Source: Ditylenchus dipsaci
Lineage: Eukaryota > Nematoda > Chromadorea > Rhabditida > Anguinidae
Assembly: GCA_004194705.1 (NCBI GenBank)
Contig: SADC01001110.1
Span: forward strand, 46,056 to 110,055
Direction: 5' to 3'
Length of the DNA stretch: 64,000 nucleotides
Shown here: piece after piece, positions 43,326-54,011 of the stretch
Layout of the letters: every line of letters starts with the position of its first letter
How positions within the stretch are numbered: position 1 is the first letter of the stretch
Translations under genes and position numbers: made by a program
The notes under the pieces: generated by a model
Told to the model about the DNA's origin: nothing
Database searches by the model: none
The model's input: only the letters and a program-made list of their open reading frames with translations

Positions 43326-43353
43326 TTTTGTTTTTATCTTATAAAATATTGCT

Positions 43354-43594
43354 TACCGTATTTTCTCTAATTATAGACCCGTCTCTAATCATAGACCTCC
43401 TTGACTTTGAAGGTCTGTATCTCGGCGCAGAGTAAACATTTTGAAAATATCTTCTTTGCCTTTTTTTAGTTCTTCAATTCCGCTTTACAGATTTTGATTG
43501 AGCACCCAAAATCTCGAGATCGACCTTGAAATTTTCCTATTTCGATAGGTTGAAAAATTATAGACCCGCGTCTATAATTAGAGAAAATACGGTA
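43354..43594. mobile_element. TACCGTATT MITE, copy 4
   Basis: Ends TACCGTATTTTCTCTAATTA and TAATTAGAGAAAATACGGTA. Interior GATCGACCTTGAAATTTTCC and GAGCACCCAAAATCTCG match the other copies. The word next to the end is TATAGACCCG rather than the AGCTCCCC, GTTCCAC or AACGGGCC of the others. Confidence 0.8.
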
Positions 43595-43863
43595 TTTGCC
43601 GGAATGCACCGTTATAGGTTATAAGTCATAGTTAGAGTTATTGTTTAATGTTAAATGCACCATTTTTATTTGTGCATACGAAAGAGTCAAAGCTAGTCTC
43701 AGAAACGAATGCACCATTTTAGAGTTAAAGTTAAATGTTAAAGTTAAAGTTTATTTTTAAAGTTAAAAGTTTGAAGATAAAGTTTAAAGTTCAATGTTAA
43801 AGGGGGAGGAAACTTTATATACACCTCGCCTAGGGTCGAAGGTTCGAGTCCCCAAAGTGCATA

Positions 43864-43945
43864 CAGTCGAAGCTCTCTATAACGACTCTCAAGGGACCGA
43901 CTAAACCGAGTCGTTATAGAGAGCGTCGTTATAAAGAGTCCAAAA
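43864..43945. mobile_element. Truncated pogo-like MITE
   Basis: Begins CAGTCGAAGCTCTCTATAAC after TA, with the mirrored GTTATAGAGAGCGTCGTTAT, but has no closing CGACTG-TA. Confidence 0.5.
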
Positions 43946-44784
43946 AGAGTCCATCTGGGTCCAAAAATTACAGAGGAGTTGATCGGAATTTTTCCAGTCA
44001 GCAAATACCCTAATTTTGGATTCCATGCAAATGACAGATCTGTGTAGGATGGCATGGAATAGAAGGTACAAAACTTTTTCTTGACGCCGAAAATCTCTTT
44101 TTGTTGCCGAAAAAACTTTTTTGTTGCCGAAAAAACTCTTTTTTGTCGCCGATGATTTTTAAATCTTATTTTATAAATTTACCTAATTTCTTTCACATTT
44201 TTTTCAAAGTTTTAACACCATCAGGTAGCCCTGCTATTCTACCTTCTAAAAAGGTAACAGTTGTTGCATTATCTTTGCAAAAAGCGCCACAGAAAAGTAA
44301 AAGCAGGGAGCAAGTCAGAAAGATAATTTGTTTCATACTTTTACTTTTTTGTGGCACATTTTGCAAAGATGATGCAACAACTGATGCCTCGTTAGAACTA
44401 GAATAGCAGGGCTACCTGATGATGTTTGAACTTTAAAAAAATGTGAAAAGGGGGACACGGACAATTCGCCTCCAGGACAATTCGCCTCCGGGCCGATTCG
44501 CCTCCCGGGACAATTCGCCTCCAGGATAATTCGCCTCCAGGACAATTCGCCTCCGGGACAATTCGCCTCCCGGGACAATTCGCCTCCCGGGACAATTCGC
44601 CTCCAATTACATTTTTTATTTCCTGCTCAGTCTTTCAGTTCACTCCACGAACAATAAGCTTATTCTTAGTTTTTATTTTTGCAGTTAAGGTAATGTTGTA
44701 GTTGTATTCGAATCATTTTTTTAAACTTTTCTGTCAATCCATCACCGGATCGCCCTAATTTTCTCATGTTGTTGTCTACATGGT

Positions 44785-44982
44785 ATCGTGAAAATTTTGG
44801 TTCGATCTCGACATTTTCGGGTGAAGATCCGAAATCGAAAAAGCGGAATCAATAGAGCTCGTGGAGCTAAGAAAACGCAATAAACAGCGATGTAAATTTC
44901 TTTCTTTGGACTGAGATACGGACCCTCAAAGTAGGGGTGTCGGTTTATTAGAGGGTGTCGGCTAATTAGAGGAAATACGGTA
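44785..44982. mobile_element. TACCGTATT MITE, copy 5 (left end damaged)
   Basis: Interior TTGGTTCGATCTCGACATTT and ATAGAGCTCGTGGAGC as in the other copies, right end TTAGAGGAAATACGGTA. The left terminus is degraded. Confidence 0.6.
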
Positions 44983-45261
44983 TTCACCGGAAACCTGTAT
45001 AAAATGGACAATTGCTCCCTGTTTATAAAGGGATTCTTACCCTGCTCAGATAATAGAGACAACAATTATTTGACTTCAAAATTTATCAGGCCATAACCAA
45101 CTTTAGCTGCCTTTCTTTTGATCCAAGTGTACGACCACTTGTTTTAGTTAATGCATGGATTTTCCAGTAGAACTAAAGTTGGATCATAGAAAACATTTTA
45201 AATTTTAAAAGTTCTTTACAAGACGAAAATATTACTATCCTGGTACCACTACACTACCTGA

Positions 45262-45575
45262 GTACAAAAAAATCAAGTAGTCGTCAATTTGGTGCACATT
45301 TTTTTTACGTTTTTCATATTCCGAAACCTGTTTTCTTGACTAATTTGGGCATGCTGAAGATGGTTCAATAATAGTAAAAGAAGGTTTTGTATGGTATTTT
45401 TTGATTATTGGGAAATAATTGAACTTGCCAAAACTCGAAAATAGCTTACAAAACGGCATTTCACCACTATCAAACCATCTTCAGCATTCCCGAGTTAGTC
45501 CAGAAAATAGGTTTTGGAACCCAAAAAAGTGAAAAAAATTTGCTCCAAGTGGACGACCACTTGGTTTGGTCGTTC
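45262..45575. mobile_element. CCAAGTGGACGACCACTTGG palindrome
   Basis: Inverted arms containing GGGCATGCTGAAGATGGTT and its complement, closing with GCTCCAAGTGGACGACCACT. Related copies: 3467-3570, 50925-51240, and one split by an hAT insertion (about 46665-46735 plus 47929-47985). Confidence 0.62.
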
Positions 45576-46735
45576 AGACTACAAAAATTTTTAAAATGTA
45601 GGAATTTGAAAAGTGTGGACCATTTTGTGTGTGGACCAATTTGGTATGGATCAGTCTGGTGTGGATAGATTCGCTTAACGCCCGTAAATGAATATACACC
45701 TGGGCGAGGATACCTGCCTCCAATTGTGGGGATCGCTTCATTGAACTCAAAATTTACACTTGAAGCATGGTTGGTTTTCAATTTAATTTTTTTTTTTCAA
45801 ATTTTCAGATTTCAAATTTGAATGTGGTATGTTGACTGTGACTTTTCAAAAATTACTTCTACTACTTTTTTTGTACCGGAGGCGAATTGTCCCGGGAGGC
45901 GAATTGTCCCGGAGGCGAATTGTCCTGGAGGCGAATTGTCCCTGGAGGCGAATTGTCCCGGGAGGCGAATCGGCCCGGAGGCGAATTGTCCCGGGAGGCG
46001 AATTGTCCCGGAGGCGAATTGTCGCGGACCCGTGAAAAGGAGTTAGACTAATTTATAAAATAAGATTTAAAAATTATCGGCGACAAAAAAGAGTTTTTCG
46101 GCGACAAAAAAGTGATTCTCGTGACAAGAAAAAGGTCACAGGTTCGACTACCACTGGCTGGAGACCTTATTTTTTTTCTCCTTTTATTTACAAGTTTAGT
46201 GTCAAAATGTAGCCAAGCTTGTGGGCTTTCATTTGAGCTATCATACAGATGAAAAGTTGGTATAGAGTTAGAGCTAAAATATAAAAAATCCAATTCGATG
46301 AAATCCTCAATAGGACTATACCAGTACTTTTCGGTAGTATCCTGGAACTGACGTTTTTCCCCAATTTTAATTTAGATACTCATTTGCAACCTTACACTCA
46401 AAATGTAGCCCCGCTTCTTGCTACCATTTTCAGCATACGGTTGTATAAATAATGTGAATGAAACCGCATAAAACCTCAGTTCCTAGTTGTCATCATTTTG
46501 ACTAGTTCCCTTTAATCTTGGTAGTCATTGCTAGGCTTCGCATTTGGAGTGAAAACGGGAAACCGGGACGGGATTTTAATTTTTTTTGAAAACGGGACCG
46601 GGATTTTGAAAAATACCGGGAATCCCGCCGGGAAACGGGATTTTTTAAATACCATAAAAACGTAGTTTCACTAATGTCAAACGATCTTTAGAATGCTATA
46701 ATTAGTGCAGAAAATAGGTTTTGGAACGTTAAGAG

Positions 46736-47920
46736 TAGGGTGGTGCGGTTACGGTTAATTTGGCCCTACCCGGTTTTCGGTTAACCGGTTTTTGGGATAC
46801 CCGGTTTTCGGTTACGGTTATCACCAGTACCCGTTAACCGACCCGGTTTTTCCGGTTTTTGTTAATTTTCGTCCCTTATTGCAATCCTTTAGGCTAAAAG
46901 CGCAAAGATTACTATCTTAAAGGCTTTATTCACACCAAATAACATGTTGCAAACAAATATATTCATACAATATTGTCTTTATCAAGAAAACCAATTCATA
47001 TTTTTCCGTTTCTTCATCATCAGGAACCGTGGATGGAGCTAGCTTCAGCCGATTAAGATTTGCTTTGATTAAAATGAGCATCTCTGCCGTAGCACCATGC
47101 ATCCTAGAGATGTTGTTTACGACTAATTTTTTGGATAACTGGAGCTGTTTACCTATTTCTCAGTGTATTAGAATAAAGAAGACCAGCAATGGAGAATGTT
47201 CGTTCGCTACTGACTGAAGTTGCCGGGACACAAAGGAGAATTTTGACACCTTTGGAGATAGTCGAAAATCGTTTCTTGTTCTTTTGCCACCAGATAAATA
47301 ATTTAAATAAGTTATCGCTTCTATCAGGTCTCTCGCTGTTGTGACGGTAATGAGTTAGTTCCGCCTTAGGTACAAAATGAAGATTATGGACATTAACTAA
47401 AGATTATAATACCTTAATTGTAACCTTAAGTTCATCAGACCCCACCCTGCGGACCACTTTATTTTTGATGGCCCAAATGTAATCTCAAGTAAATTGCATT
47501 GATAGAAATAAGTAAATGTTGTTAATATGGAAATACCCGTATCCATGCTGTTGCTATCGTTATGAGAGTTATCCACGCGTTGATCTTCATCTCCAGCAAA
47601 CTCTATTTCTTGCGCTAAAAACAAAACAAGTTCGTGAAAATTAAGAAGGCTCACAAAACACACCATCCATGAGCATATCAAAAAATTAGAAATGAGTGTA
47701 AAACAATAACATTTTGCTGCAAGATTTTATTTTGGCAGCTTTTTATTTCTGAAAGGCGATTTTATCCAGTGCTTAAACCGGAAAAAACCGGATTCTGAAG
47801 TACCCGGTTTTCGGTTAACCGCGTTTTTTCGTACCCGGTTTTCGGTTCCGGTTAATTGGGCCAAAACCGGTCCGGTTCGGTTAACCGACCGGGTCGGTTA
47901 ACCGACCGTGCACCACCCTA
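46736..47920. mobile_element. hAT element, TAGGGTGGTGC ends
   Basis: Ends TAGGGTGGTGCGGTTACGG and CCGTGCACCACCCTA, flanked by the exact 8 bp GTTAAGAG (46728-46735 and 47921-47928). Arms of about 110-170 bp repeat CCCGGTTTTCGGTTAACCGG. It interrupts a CCAAGTGG palindrome and carries a degenerate hAT transposase on the minus strand. Confidence 0.88.
46990..47275 (-). pseudogene. hAT transposase C-terminal fragment
   Basis: On the minus strand a frame reads CVPATSVSSERTFSIAGLLY then SNTLRNR and a stop. This is the hAT C-terminal dimerisation motif (PATSxxSERxFSxAG ... RNRL). Another frame continues with ISRMHGATAEMLILIKANLN, the helix after it, so at least one frameshift has occurred. The catalytic domain is missing. 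It confirms the assignment of the enclosing element, whose ends and 8 bp duplication independently say hAT. Confidence 0.85.
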
Positions 47921-48303
47921 GTTAAGAGATCAAAAAACGGAAAAAAATTTTACTCCAATTGGACGACCACTTGGTTCCGGAAGTCCCGTAAAAGTCGGTT
48001 CGTAGACAAATATTAGAATTGAGAAGTATATTTTTTAAGACAAAAATATAGGTACATAATTTTTTTTAGAAAATACAGTAGCGGACAAAAAAATTGAACA
48101 CATGGTTACATTTTATAAATCGTGAAAGTTTTGGAATTTTTCCTGCGTGTTGAAAGTTCTGTTAAAGGCAAAGATGTAGCATTTTTCTTCCTCTTTCAAA
48201 TGCTTAGTTCAATTTTTTAATTGTCAGGCTTTGACATCGTTGTAAATTCATATTTCTGATACGAGTCCATTTTATACCCGGACAAAAAAAATTGACCCTA
48301 CTA

Positions 48304-48996
48304 GCGAATACCCCCCCCCCAACAAATTTTTTTTCAAAATCAGGTTTTAACCATTTCTAAGTAATTCTTATGCGCTAAAAACGATAAAAAAGTTGTTTTC
48401 CGACGTTTTCTGACTAAAAAAGTCGATTTTTTGAAAAAAATTTTTTGGCCAAAATCGGACATTTTCGGGGTTTTTACCGCATTTTGGTCACTGGAGCTGG
48501 GCAAAAAGAGCCTATATATGCATTTTATGGTCAAGAGTCTTCTCGGAATCATGTCTAAGGTAAGTGAGTGCGCGCATCTCTAACTCTCAAGCCCCCTGCG
48601 CCCCTTCGGGGGCGCAGGGGGCTTGGGGGCTTGGAGTTGAGATGCGCACACACACATACCTTAGACACAAATCACTCGAAAGTGACTCTGGATGCATGAA
48701 AAAGCATGCATACCAGAGTTTCTTTATGCGGTAGGCCCCAGTTAACAAACTATGTTCAAAATCCCATCTTTTCGGGACTCTAGGTACCATTTTCAGGTGG
48801 TTTACCTTGGTCCCCCAAGGCAAAAAGTCAAATTTTGGTCAAAATTTTTTTTTCTTAAAAATCAACTTTTTAGGTCAGAAAATGCCTGAAAACACCTTTT
48901 TATCGTTTTTAGCGCATAAAAATACTTAGGAATGGTTAAAACATGATTTTGAAAAAAAAATTTGTTGGGGGGGGGGGGGGGTATTCGCTAGTAGCG
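48304..48996. mobile_element. Mariner-like palindrome inserted in the Tc1-like arm
   Basis: Ends CTACTAGCGAATACCCCC and GGGGTATTCGCTAGTAGCG interrupt the left arm; AAAAAATTGA lies on both sides, which may be a target duplication though its A-run makes this weak. Core matches the mariner-like segments at 19300 and 37040, reversed, including a strong hairpin GCCCCCTGCGCCCC-TTCG-GGGGCGCAGGGGGC and CCTTGGTCCCCCAAGG. Confidence 0.65.
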
Positions 48997-49785
48997 CCAA
49001 AAAATTGAACAGGCAACCGCAATAAACAGAAACCGCAATAATCTCAAAAAATTCATTTATTTCACACTATTATTTCGTAGCCCTGTTTCTTAGCTACAAT
49101 TTGGTGGGTCAAACTTTTATTTTTGATAATTATGGAAAAAGTTATGACCATCAACATGAAAGTGTCAATTTCTAGTCAAAATAAAGAAAAATCTAAGGAA
49201 AATGACTGTTTAGCCACATAAATAATAGCTTTTCTCAAAGAAATGTCGGTGAAAATATGACATCCATTGCACCATTCGAAAGCTCTTTGATTTCTTTACA
49301 AAATAACACGTCGACTGTTTTTTTTAGAAAAAATACAAGGCTGAGAAACGGACAGTTGAAGTTACAAAAGTGAAAAACCCGGCTGACATCAGACTGTGCC
49401 TTTCACAATTCATTTTGTTGACAACTCATCCTTTTGACAACTCATCCTTTTGACAACTCAGACTTTTGACGATTCGTCAAATCGAAATTCGAACTTTCGA
49501 AATTCGTCTTAAGACGATTCATTCAAATCATCATTCAAATTTTTGTTAGCTCATTCGAACCAGGATTCATTAATTCTGTATCTCAGACGACATATTGTTC
49601 ATTTCTCTGTTGTTTAGAAATATTCGTGTAGACATTATTTGTTTGTTCCTTATCTAATGACGTTACCTCAATGTCTATATTTCGAAATTCCTTTTTTGGG
49701 ATTTCGACCGCGGCCGAAATTCCTAAAACGGGATTTCGCGCTACCACCTACATTTCATGTTTAGATATCGTAAATACCCTGAAAT

Positions 49786-49921
49786 AACCCCCCCCCCTGA
49801 AATAACCCCCCCTCAAATAACCCCCCTGAAATAACCCCCCTGTAATAACCCGGGTTATTTCAGGGGGGTTACTTCAGGGGGTTACTTCAGGGGGGTTATT
49901 TCAGGGGGTTATTTGGGGTAT
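49786..49921. mobile_element. Small hairpin, CTGAAATAACCCCCC units
   Basis: Left arm of CTGAAATAACCCCCC units and right arm of GGGGGGTTATTTCAGG units meet at CCCGGG (about 49855). A miniature version of the array-arm design. Confidence 0.65.
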
Positions 49922-50924
49922 GTTTTTCAGGTTTTTTGTCTCGAAAGGAAGTCATGTTATTATGTTAGTTTGACCTGGTTTTCGTCCTCAATCCACCTCA
50001 AAGGTAGGTAGGTTACCTACCCTAACAGGTATCCACCTCCAGTAATCGAAAATTTTGAATTGTAAGAAAAATTAAATCAAACCATGCTATCCTACCCAAA
50101 ATTATGCGCTGAACGCGGTTTGACAGTATCAAAATACCGAATTCACTAGCCAAAATTTCAGTATCAGGGTAGCGAGATAAATAACTCTCTTCACCAAGAT
50201 AAACTTTATTTATCTTTGCCTATTTAAACCACCATTCTTGGACGCCTCCAACCACTCTGGGCCCACCATATACCTCATGACCTGAGCTCAGCTACCAAGC
50301 ATACTACGGATTTTGTGTACCCAATTCTTCTCTATGTGCTTAACCTGCTTTTGAAGAAATTTTTTTTATTTATTTAATTGACTTTTATTTCGAAAATTCA
50401 CCTCTTTCTCATCCTCCATCTACCTCGAGGGTAGCTACACAAAACATCGCCAGCCATAACACCGCCGAGACCGAAATATCGCCAAATTAAATTGGCAATC
50501 AAAGAAAGCCCAATCCTGTTTGATGGGACCAAAACTGCGCTTTCACCCAGCCAAACCCCAAAATCCTGAGTAGGTACCTCCTGGGCAGGTTTTTATCCAC
50601 CTGGGTGACCTGAGAATTTTAAAAAATTTCAAATCAAAAAGAAACTATACTATCGAATGTAAAATCGAGTGGTGAATTAGGTTTGATAAGACCAAAACCC
50701 CGATTTTACCTACCCAGACTTTAAAACCGGAAATGGGTATCTTCTGGTCAGGTGGATCAGCTGGATCGCCTATGAAATAAAAAATTTCAAAAACAAATTT
50801 TCCTATCATATGTGGAATCATGTAGGGAATTGGGTTAAATGAGACCAAAACTCCGATTTCACGCACCGAAATCCTAATATTCCGGGTAGGTAGGTACCAC
50901 CTGGCCAGCTGGACCACCAAAACC

Positions 50925-51240
50925 AAGTGGTCGACCACTTGGAGCAAAAAATTTTTTTCATTTTTTCGGGTTCCAAAACCCATTTTCTGAACTGTTTTGG
51001 GCATGCTGAATATGGTTTGACAGTGGTAAAATTACGTTTCATCGACAAATTTTTGAGTTATCGCTAACGATTGATTTTGATAAATCAATCGTTAGCAATA
51101 ACTCAAAAAATACCCAACAAAACGGCGTTTTACCACCGTCAAACCATCTTCAGCATGCCCGAATCTGCCCAGAAAATAGGTTTTGGACCCGAAAAGTAAA
51201 AAAAAAATTTGATCCAAGTGGACGACCACTTGGTTTTGAT
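50925..51240. mobile_element. CCAAGTGG palindrome, further copy
   Basis: Begins AAACCAAGTGGTCGACCACT and ends CCAAGTGGACGACCACTTGG with inverted arms GGGCATGCTGAATATGGTTT and AAACCATCTTCAGCATGCCC; centre near 51075. Confidence 0.65.
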
Positions 51241-51508
51241 GAGAATTGCGCAAGCAGCCTTTTCAAACCGGTGGAACAATTTGGTCGCTTTACAGTCTCA
51301 GCCAAATGGTATGATATTGATTTATGATTGCATTGCATGTCTTATTTCAGCATTGCAAGAACAGCAAGTGCCGCAGCTAACTCAGCCAGTACAAAACATT
51401 GTAGGTATTAACCGAAATCCGAATATGCGCAGAAAAAGAGCTCATCCGATCAATCCAGCATCTCGGCCGTTACCAACAGGAGGATTGAATCGAGTGCGGA
51501 ATAGATAA
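51237..51508 (+). CDS. 3' exon of a possible MULE-type transposase
   Basis: About 90 codons read AFSNRWNNLVALQSQPNGMI then LIYDCIACLISALQEQQVPQ, a basic stretch NPNMRRKRAHPIN and a stop; AATAAA follows at about 51563. The pattern (NRWNNL ... a helix of hydrophobic residues ... EQQ) resembles the C-terminal end of MULE/FLYWCH-associated transposases. That match is by pattern only. The upstream part is lost to the adjacent palindrome. It lies in the core of the Tc1-like element, so it probably belongs to another element inserted there. Confidence 0.35.
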
Positions 51509-52619
51509 GAAATGTAAAATTTGAATGAAATTGTTTATATGTTACTGCTACGATTTGCTTTGAATAAACGTGTTGGTGAGTAAGTTAGTAATGTGTTTTA
51601 TTTTGGTTTTTTTTTTTTTGGTTAGGATGCCACCAACTTTTCAAAGTTTTTCACTCAAGTAAATCGACCACAAATAGTGAAAACAGATTTGTGATAAGAA
51701 TGCCAGAACACGCTTGACATTTTTTGTGACGGACGACAGGTATCGAAAATAACCACATAGTAAGAGTGAAGATACATCCGAAAAGATATATATGGGTGCT
51801 AGTAAGTAAGAATATACAACAAGACGAATCTAAATACTGATGAGTTGTCAATAATTACAATGTTGTTTCGACACGATAATCAAAAATTTGAATTAAAAAA
51901 GGACGAATTATCAAAAGTCTGAGTTGTCAAAAGGATGAGTTGTCAAAAGGATGAGTTGTCAACAAAATGAATTGTGAAAGGCACAGTCTGATGTCAGCCG
52001 AAAAACCCTCTTTTTGCCTTATTTTTAGCGTTTTTTGACTTGTCTAAATTCAACTGTCCGTTTCTCAGCCCTGTATTTTTTCTAAAAAAACAGTCGACGT
52101 GTTATTTTGTAGAGAAATCCAAGAGCTTTCGAATGGTGCAATGGATGTCATATTTTCACCGACATTTCTTTGAGAAAAGCTATTATTTATGTGGCTAAAC
52201 AGTCATTTCCTTAGATTTTTCTTTATTTTGACTAGAAATTGACACTTTCATGTTGGTAGTCATAACTTTTCCATAATTATCAAAGATAGAAGTTTGACCC
52301 ACCAAATTGTAGCTAAGAAACAGGGCTACGAAATACTAGTGTGAAATAAATGAATTTTTTGAGATTATTGCGGTTTCTGTTTATTGCGGTTGCCTGTTCA
52401 ATTTTTTTGTCCGGGTATAAAATGGACTCGTATCAGAAAAATGAATTTACAACGATGTCAAAGCCTGACAATTAAAAAATTGAACTAAGCATTTGAAAGA
52501 GGAAGAAAAATGCTACATCTTTGCCTTTAACAGAACTTTCAACACGCAGGAAAAATTCCAAAACTTTCACGATTTATAAAATGTAACCATGTGCTCAATT
52601 TTTTGTCCGCTACTATACA

Positions 52620-53200
52620 GGGCGAATCGTTGGCTTTTAAGAAAATTTACGGTGAAAACTCCGGTACTACGGTTTTGGTAGCTGAATTTTTTATTATTTT
52701 GGTATTATCAAACTGTACTCAGGACATGATTCTATATAGGAAGCAATAATCTTTAGTTACTTTTGGCTTTATTCGAAATTTCAGGTTCTGGATGTGGATA
52801 ATCACTTACAAATTTTCTTAGAGTAGGTACGAGGTTGTGCTCCCACCCACAATTATAGCGGGTCAATTTACCACTTACTGAAGTTTCCTGCTAAAAAAAA
52901 TTAAATTTTATTCAAATTTGCCCGCGGATATTGTGACTGCGGGGATATTGTCGCCCAATAATTTAAAACATAAATCGTGGACCAACAATTTCTTAAGCGG
53001 CATTTCTCTGTAAACAATAAAGCTGAAATTGATATGCCTAAGAAATTAATAAAACAAAGGTGGCATAAATACTGAAAACAAACAGGAAGGACCAAGTCAA
53101 AAGAAAAGGCAAAAAACAACAGGGAACCAAGGCAAAAAAAACACAGACTTATCGTATAAGGCTAAAATCATTTCACTTCAAGACTATTCGCAATTGCTTG
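52620..53200. other. No gene recognised
   Basis: Sequence between the Tc1-like element and the right arm of the enclosing hAT element; contains GGGAACCAAGGC near 53116 but no convincing frame. Confidence 0.45.
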
Positions 53201-54011
53201 ATCCCGGGATTTTACCAGGATTTTTAGAAATGCTAAAACGGGAAACGGGATTTTGAACTTTGGTAAAACGGGAAACGGGACCGGGATTTTCAAAATTCCG
53301 GGACCGGGATACCGGGTTTCCCGCGGGATTCCCGTCCCGGTGCCAAGCCTAGTCATTGCCAAAAAAAATTGAGGCAGTTATTGACAGCAAAGCAGTGCTG
53401 GAAATGGTTGCAATCGATTGCTCGATGATTTTTGGACCTAAAAGTCAAAAAACTTACTAAAAAATTAAATTAAAACACCTCCAGAGGGACTAGAACTTTC
53501 GACAAAAGGCGATGCGTATATAAAGTTCCCCCCCCCTTTAAGTTTCCTCCCCTCTAACTTTTAAATGCGCACACTATGATGCAGCTCGCTTTTGCAAAAA
53601 CGAGCTGAATTACATATTTGATTACAAGTCAAATACGAATATTTCAAAAACACCAAAATTTGACGTGGAAGTGCCGTATTTGGGTGCCCCATATATTGAC
53701 AAGTTCGTCCACGCCGAAGGTCCGACACTTTTTTACACATATTTTCTAAAAAAAAGTTCAACGTTAATGGTTAAAGTTTTATGTTAGGACCCTAATGCAC
53801 CTTTTTCGGACTTTATCATGGTGCATGCCAATCAACTCTAACAGTAACTTCAAAGTTTAACAACGAAAAGTGAAAAACGGGTAAAGAGTAAAAATGCCAA
53901 GTGCATGTAAGCGTGCACACATCCGAATTAACTCTTTTATTCAAACAATAACAACGATACAATAACAATCACCATGCAATTATAACAACATAAGGCAACA
54001 AACATGCAATT

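Larger units (their letters stand above)
44452..46031. mobile_element. Foldback element, GACAATTCGCCTCCGG-unit arms
   Basis: Arms of about 150 bp (44452-44605 and 45880-46031) are inverted arrays of the 16-18 bp unit GGACAATTCGCCTCCCGG. The ends are GGGACACGGACAATTCGCC and GGCGAATTGTCGCGGACCC. The exact 9 bp GTGAAAAGG flanks it (44443-44451 and 46032-46040). A 9 bp duplication and GGG ends fit Mutator-like elements. The interior holds a TACCGTATT copy and a CCAAGTGG palindrome but no transposase. It is itself inside a pair of inverted GCCGAAAAAACTCTTTTTTG arms (about 44090-44200 and 46045-46125). Confidence 0.85.
48076..52615. mobile_element. Tc1-like element with very long inverted arms
   Basis: TA flanks; ends CAGTAGCGGACAAAAAAATT and AATTTTTTGTCCGCTACTA. 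The inverted arms total about 700 bp each: 48076-48300 plus 48997-49490 against 51905-52615, highly similar throughout. The inner arm ends carry CTTTTGACAACTCATC tandem units. The mid-arm motif GTAGCCCTGTTTCTTAGCTA is present. A relative with the same design is at 61235-62395. The 2.4 kb core has other repeats and one open frame at 51237. Confidence 0.75.
46532..53351. mobile_element. hAT-type element with GGGAAACGGGA arms, host of nested insertions
   Basis: Ends TAGGCTTCGCATTTGG and CCGGTGCCAAGCCTA, flanked by the exact 8 bp GTCATTGC (46524-46531 and 53352-53359). The arms repeat AAACGGGAAACGGGACCGGG. Most of its 6.8 kb consists of later insertions (46736-47920, 48076-52615). No own transposase recognised. 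Confidence 0.7.
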
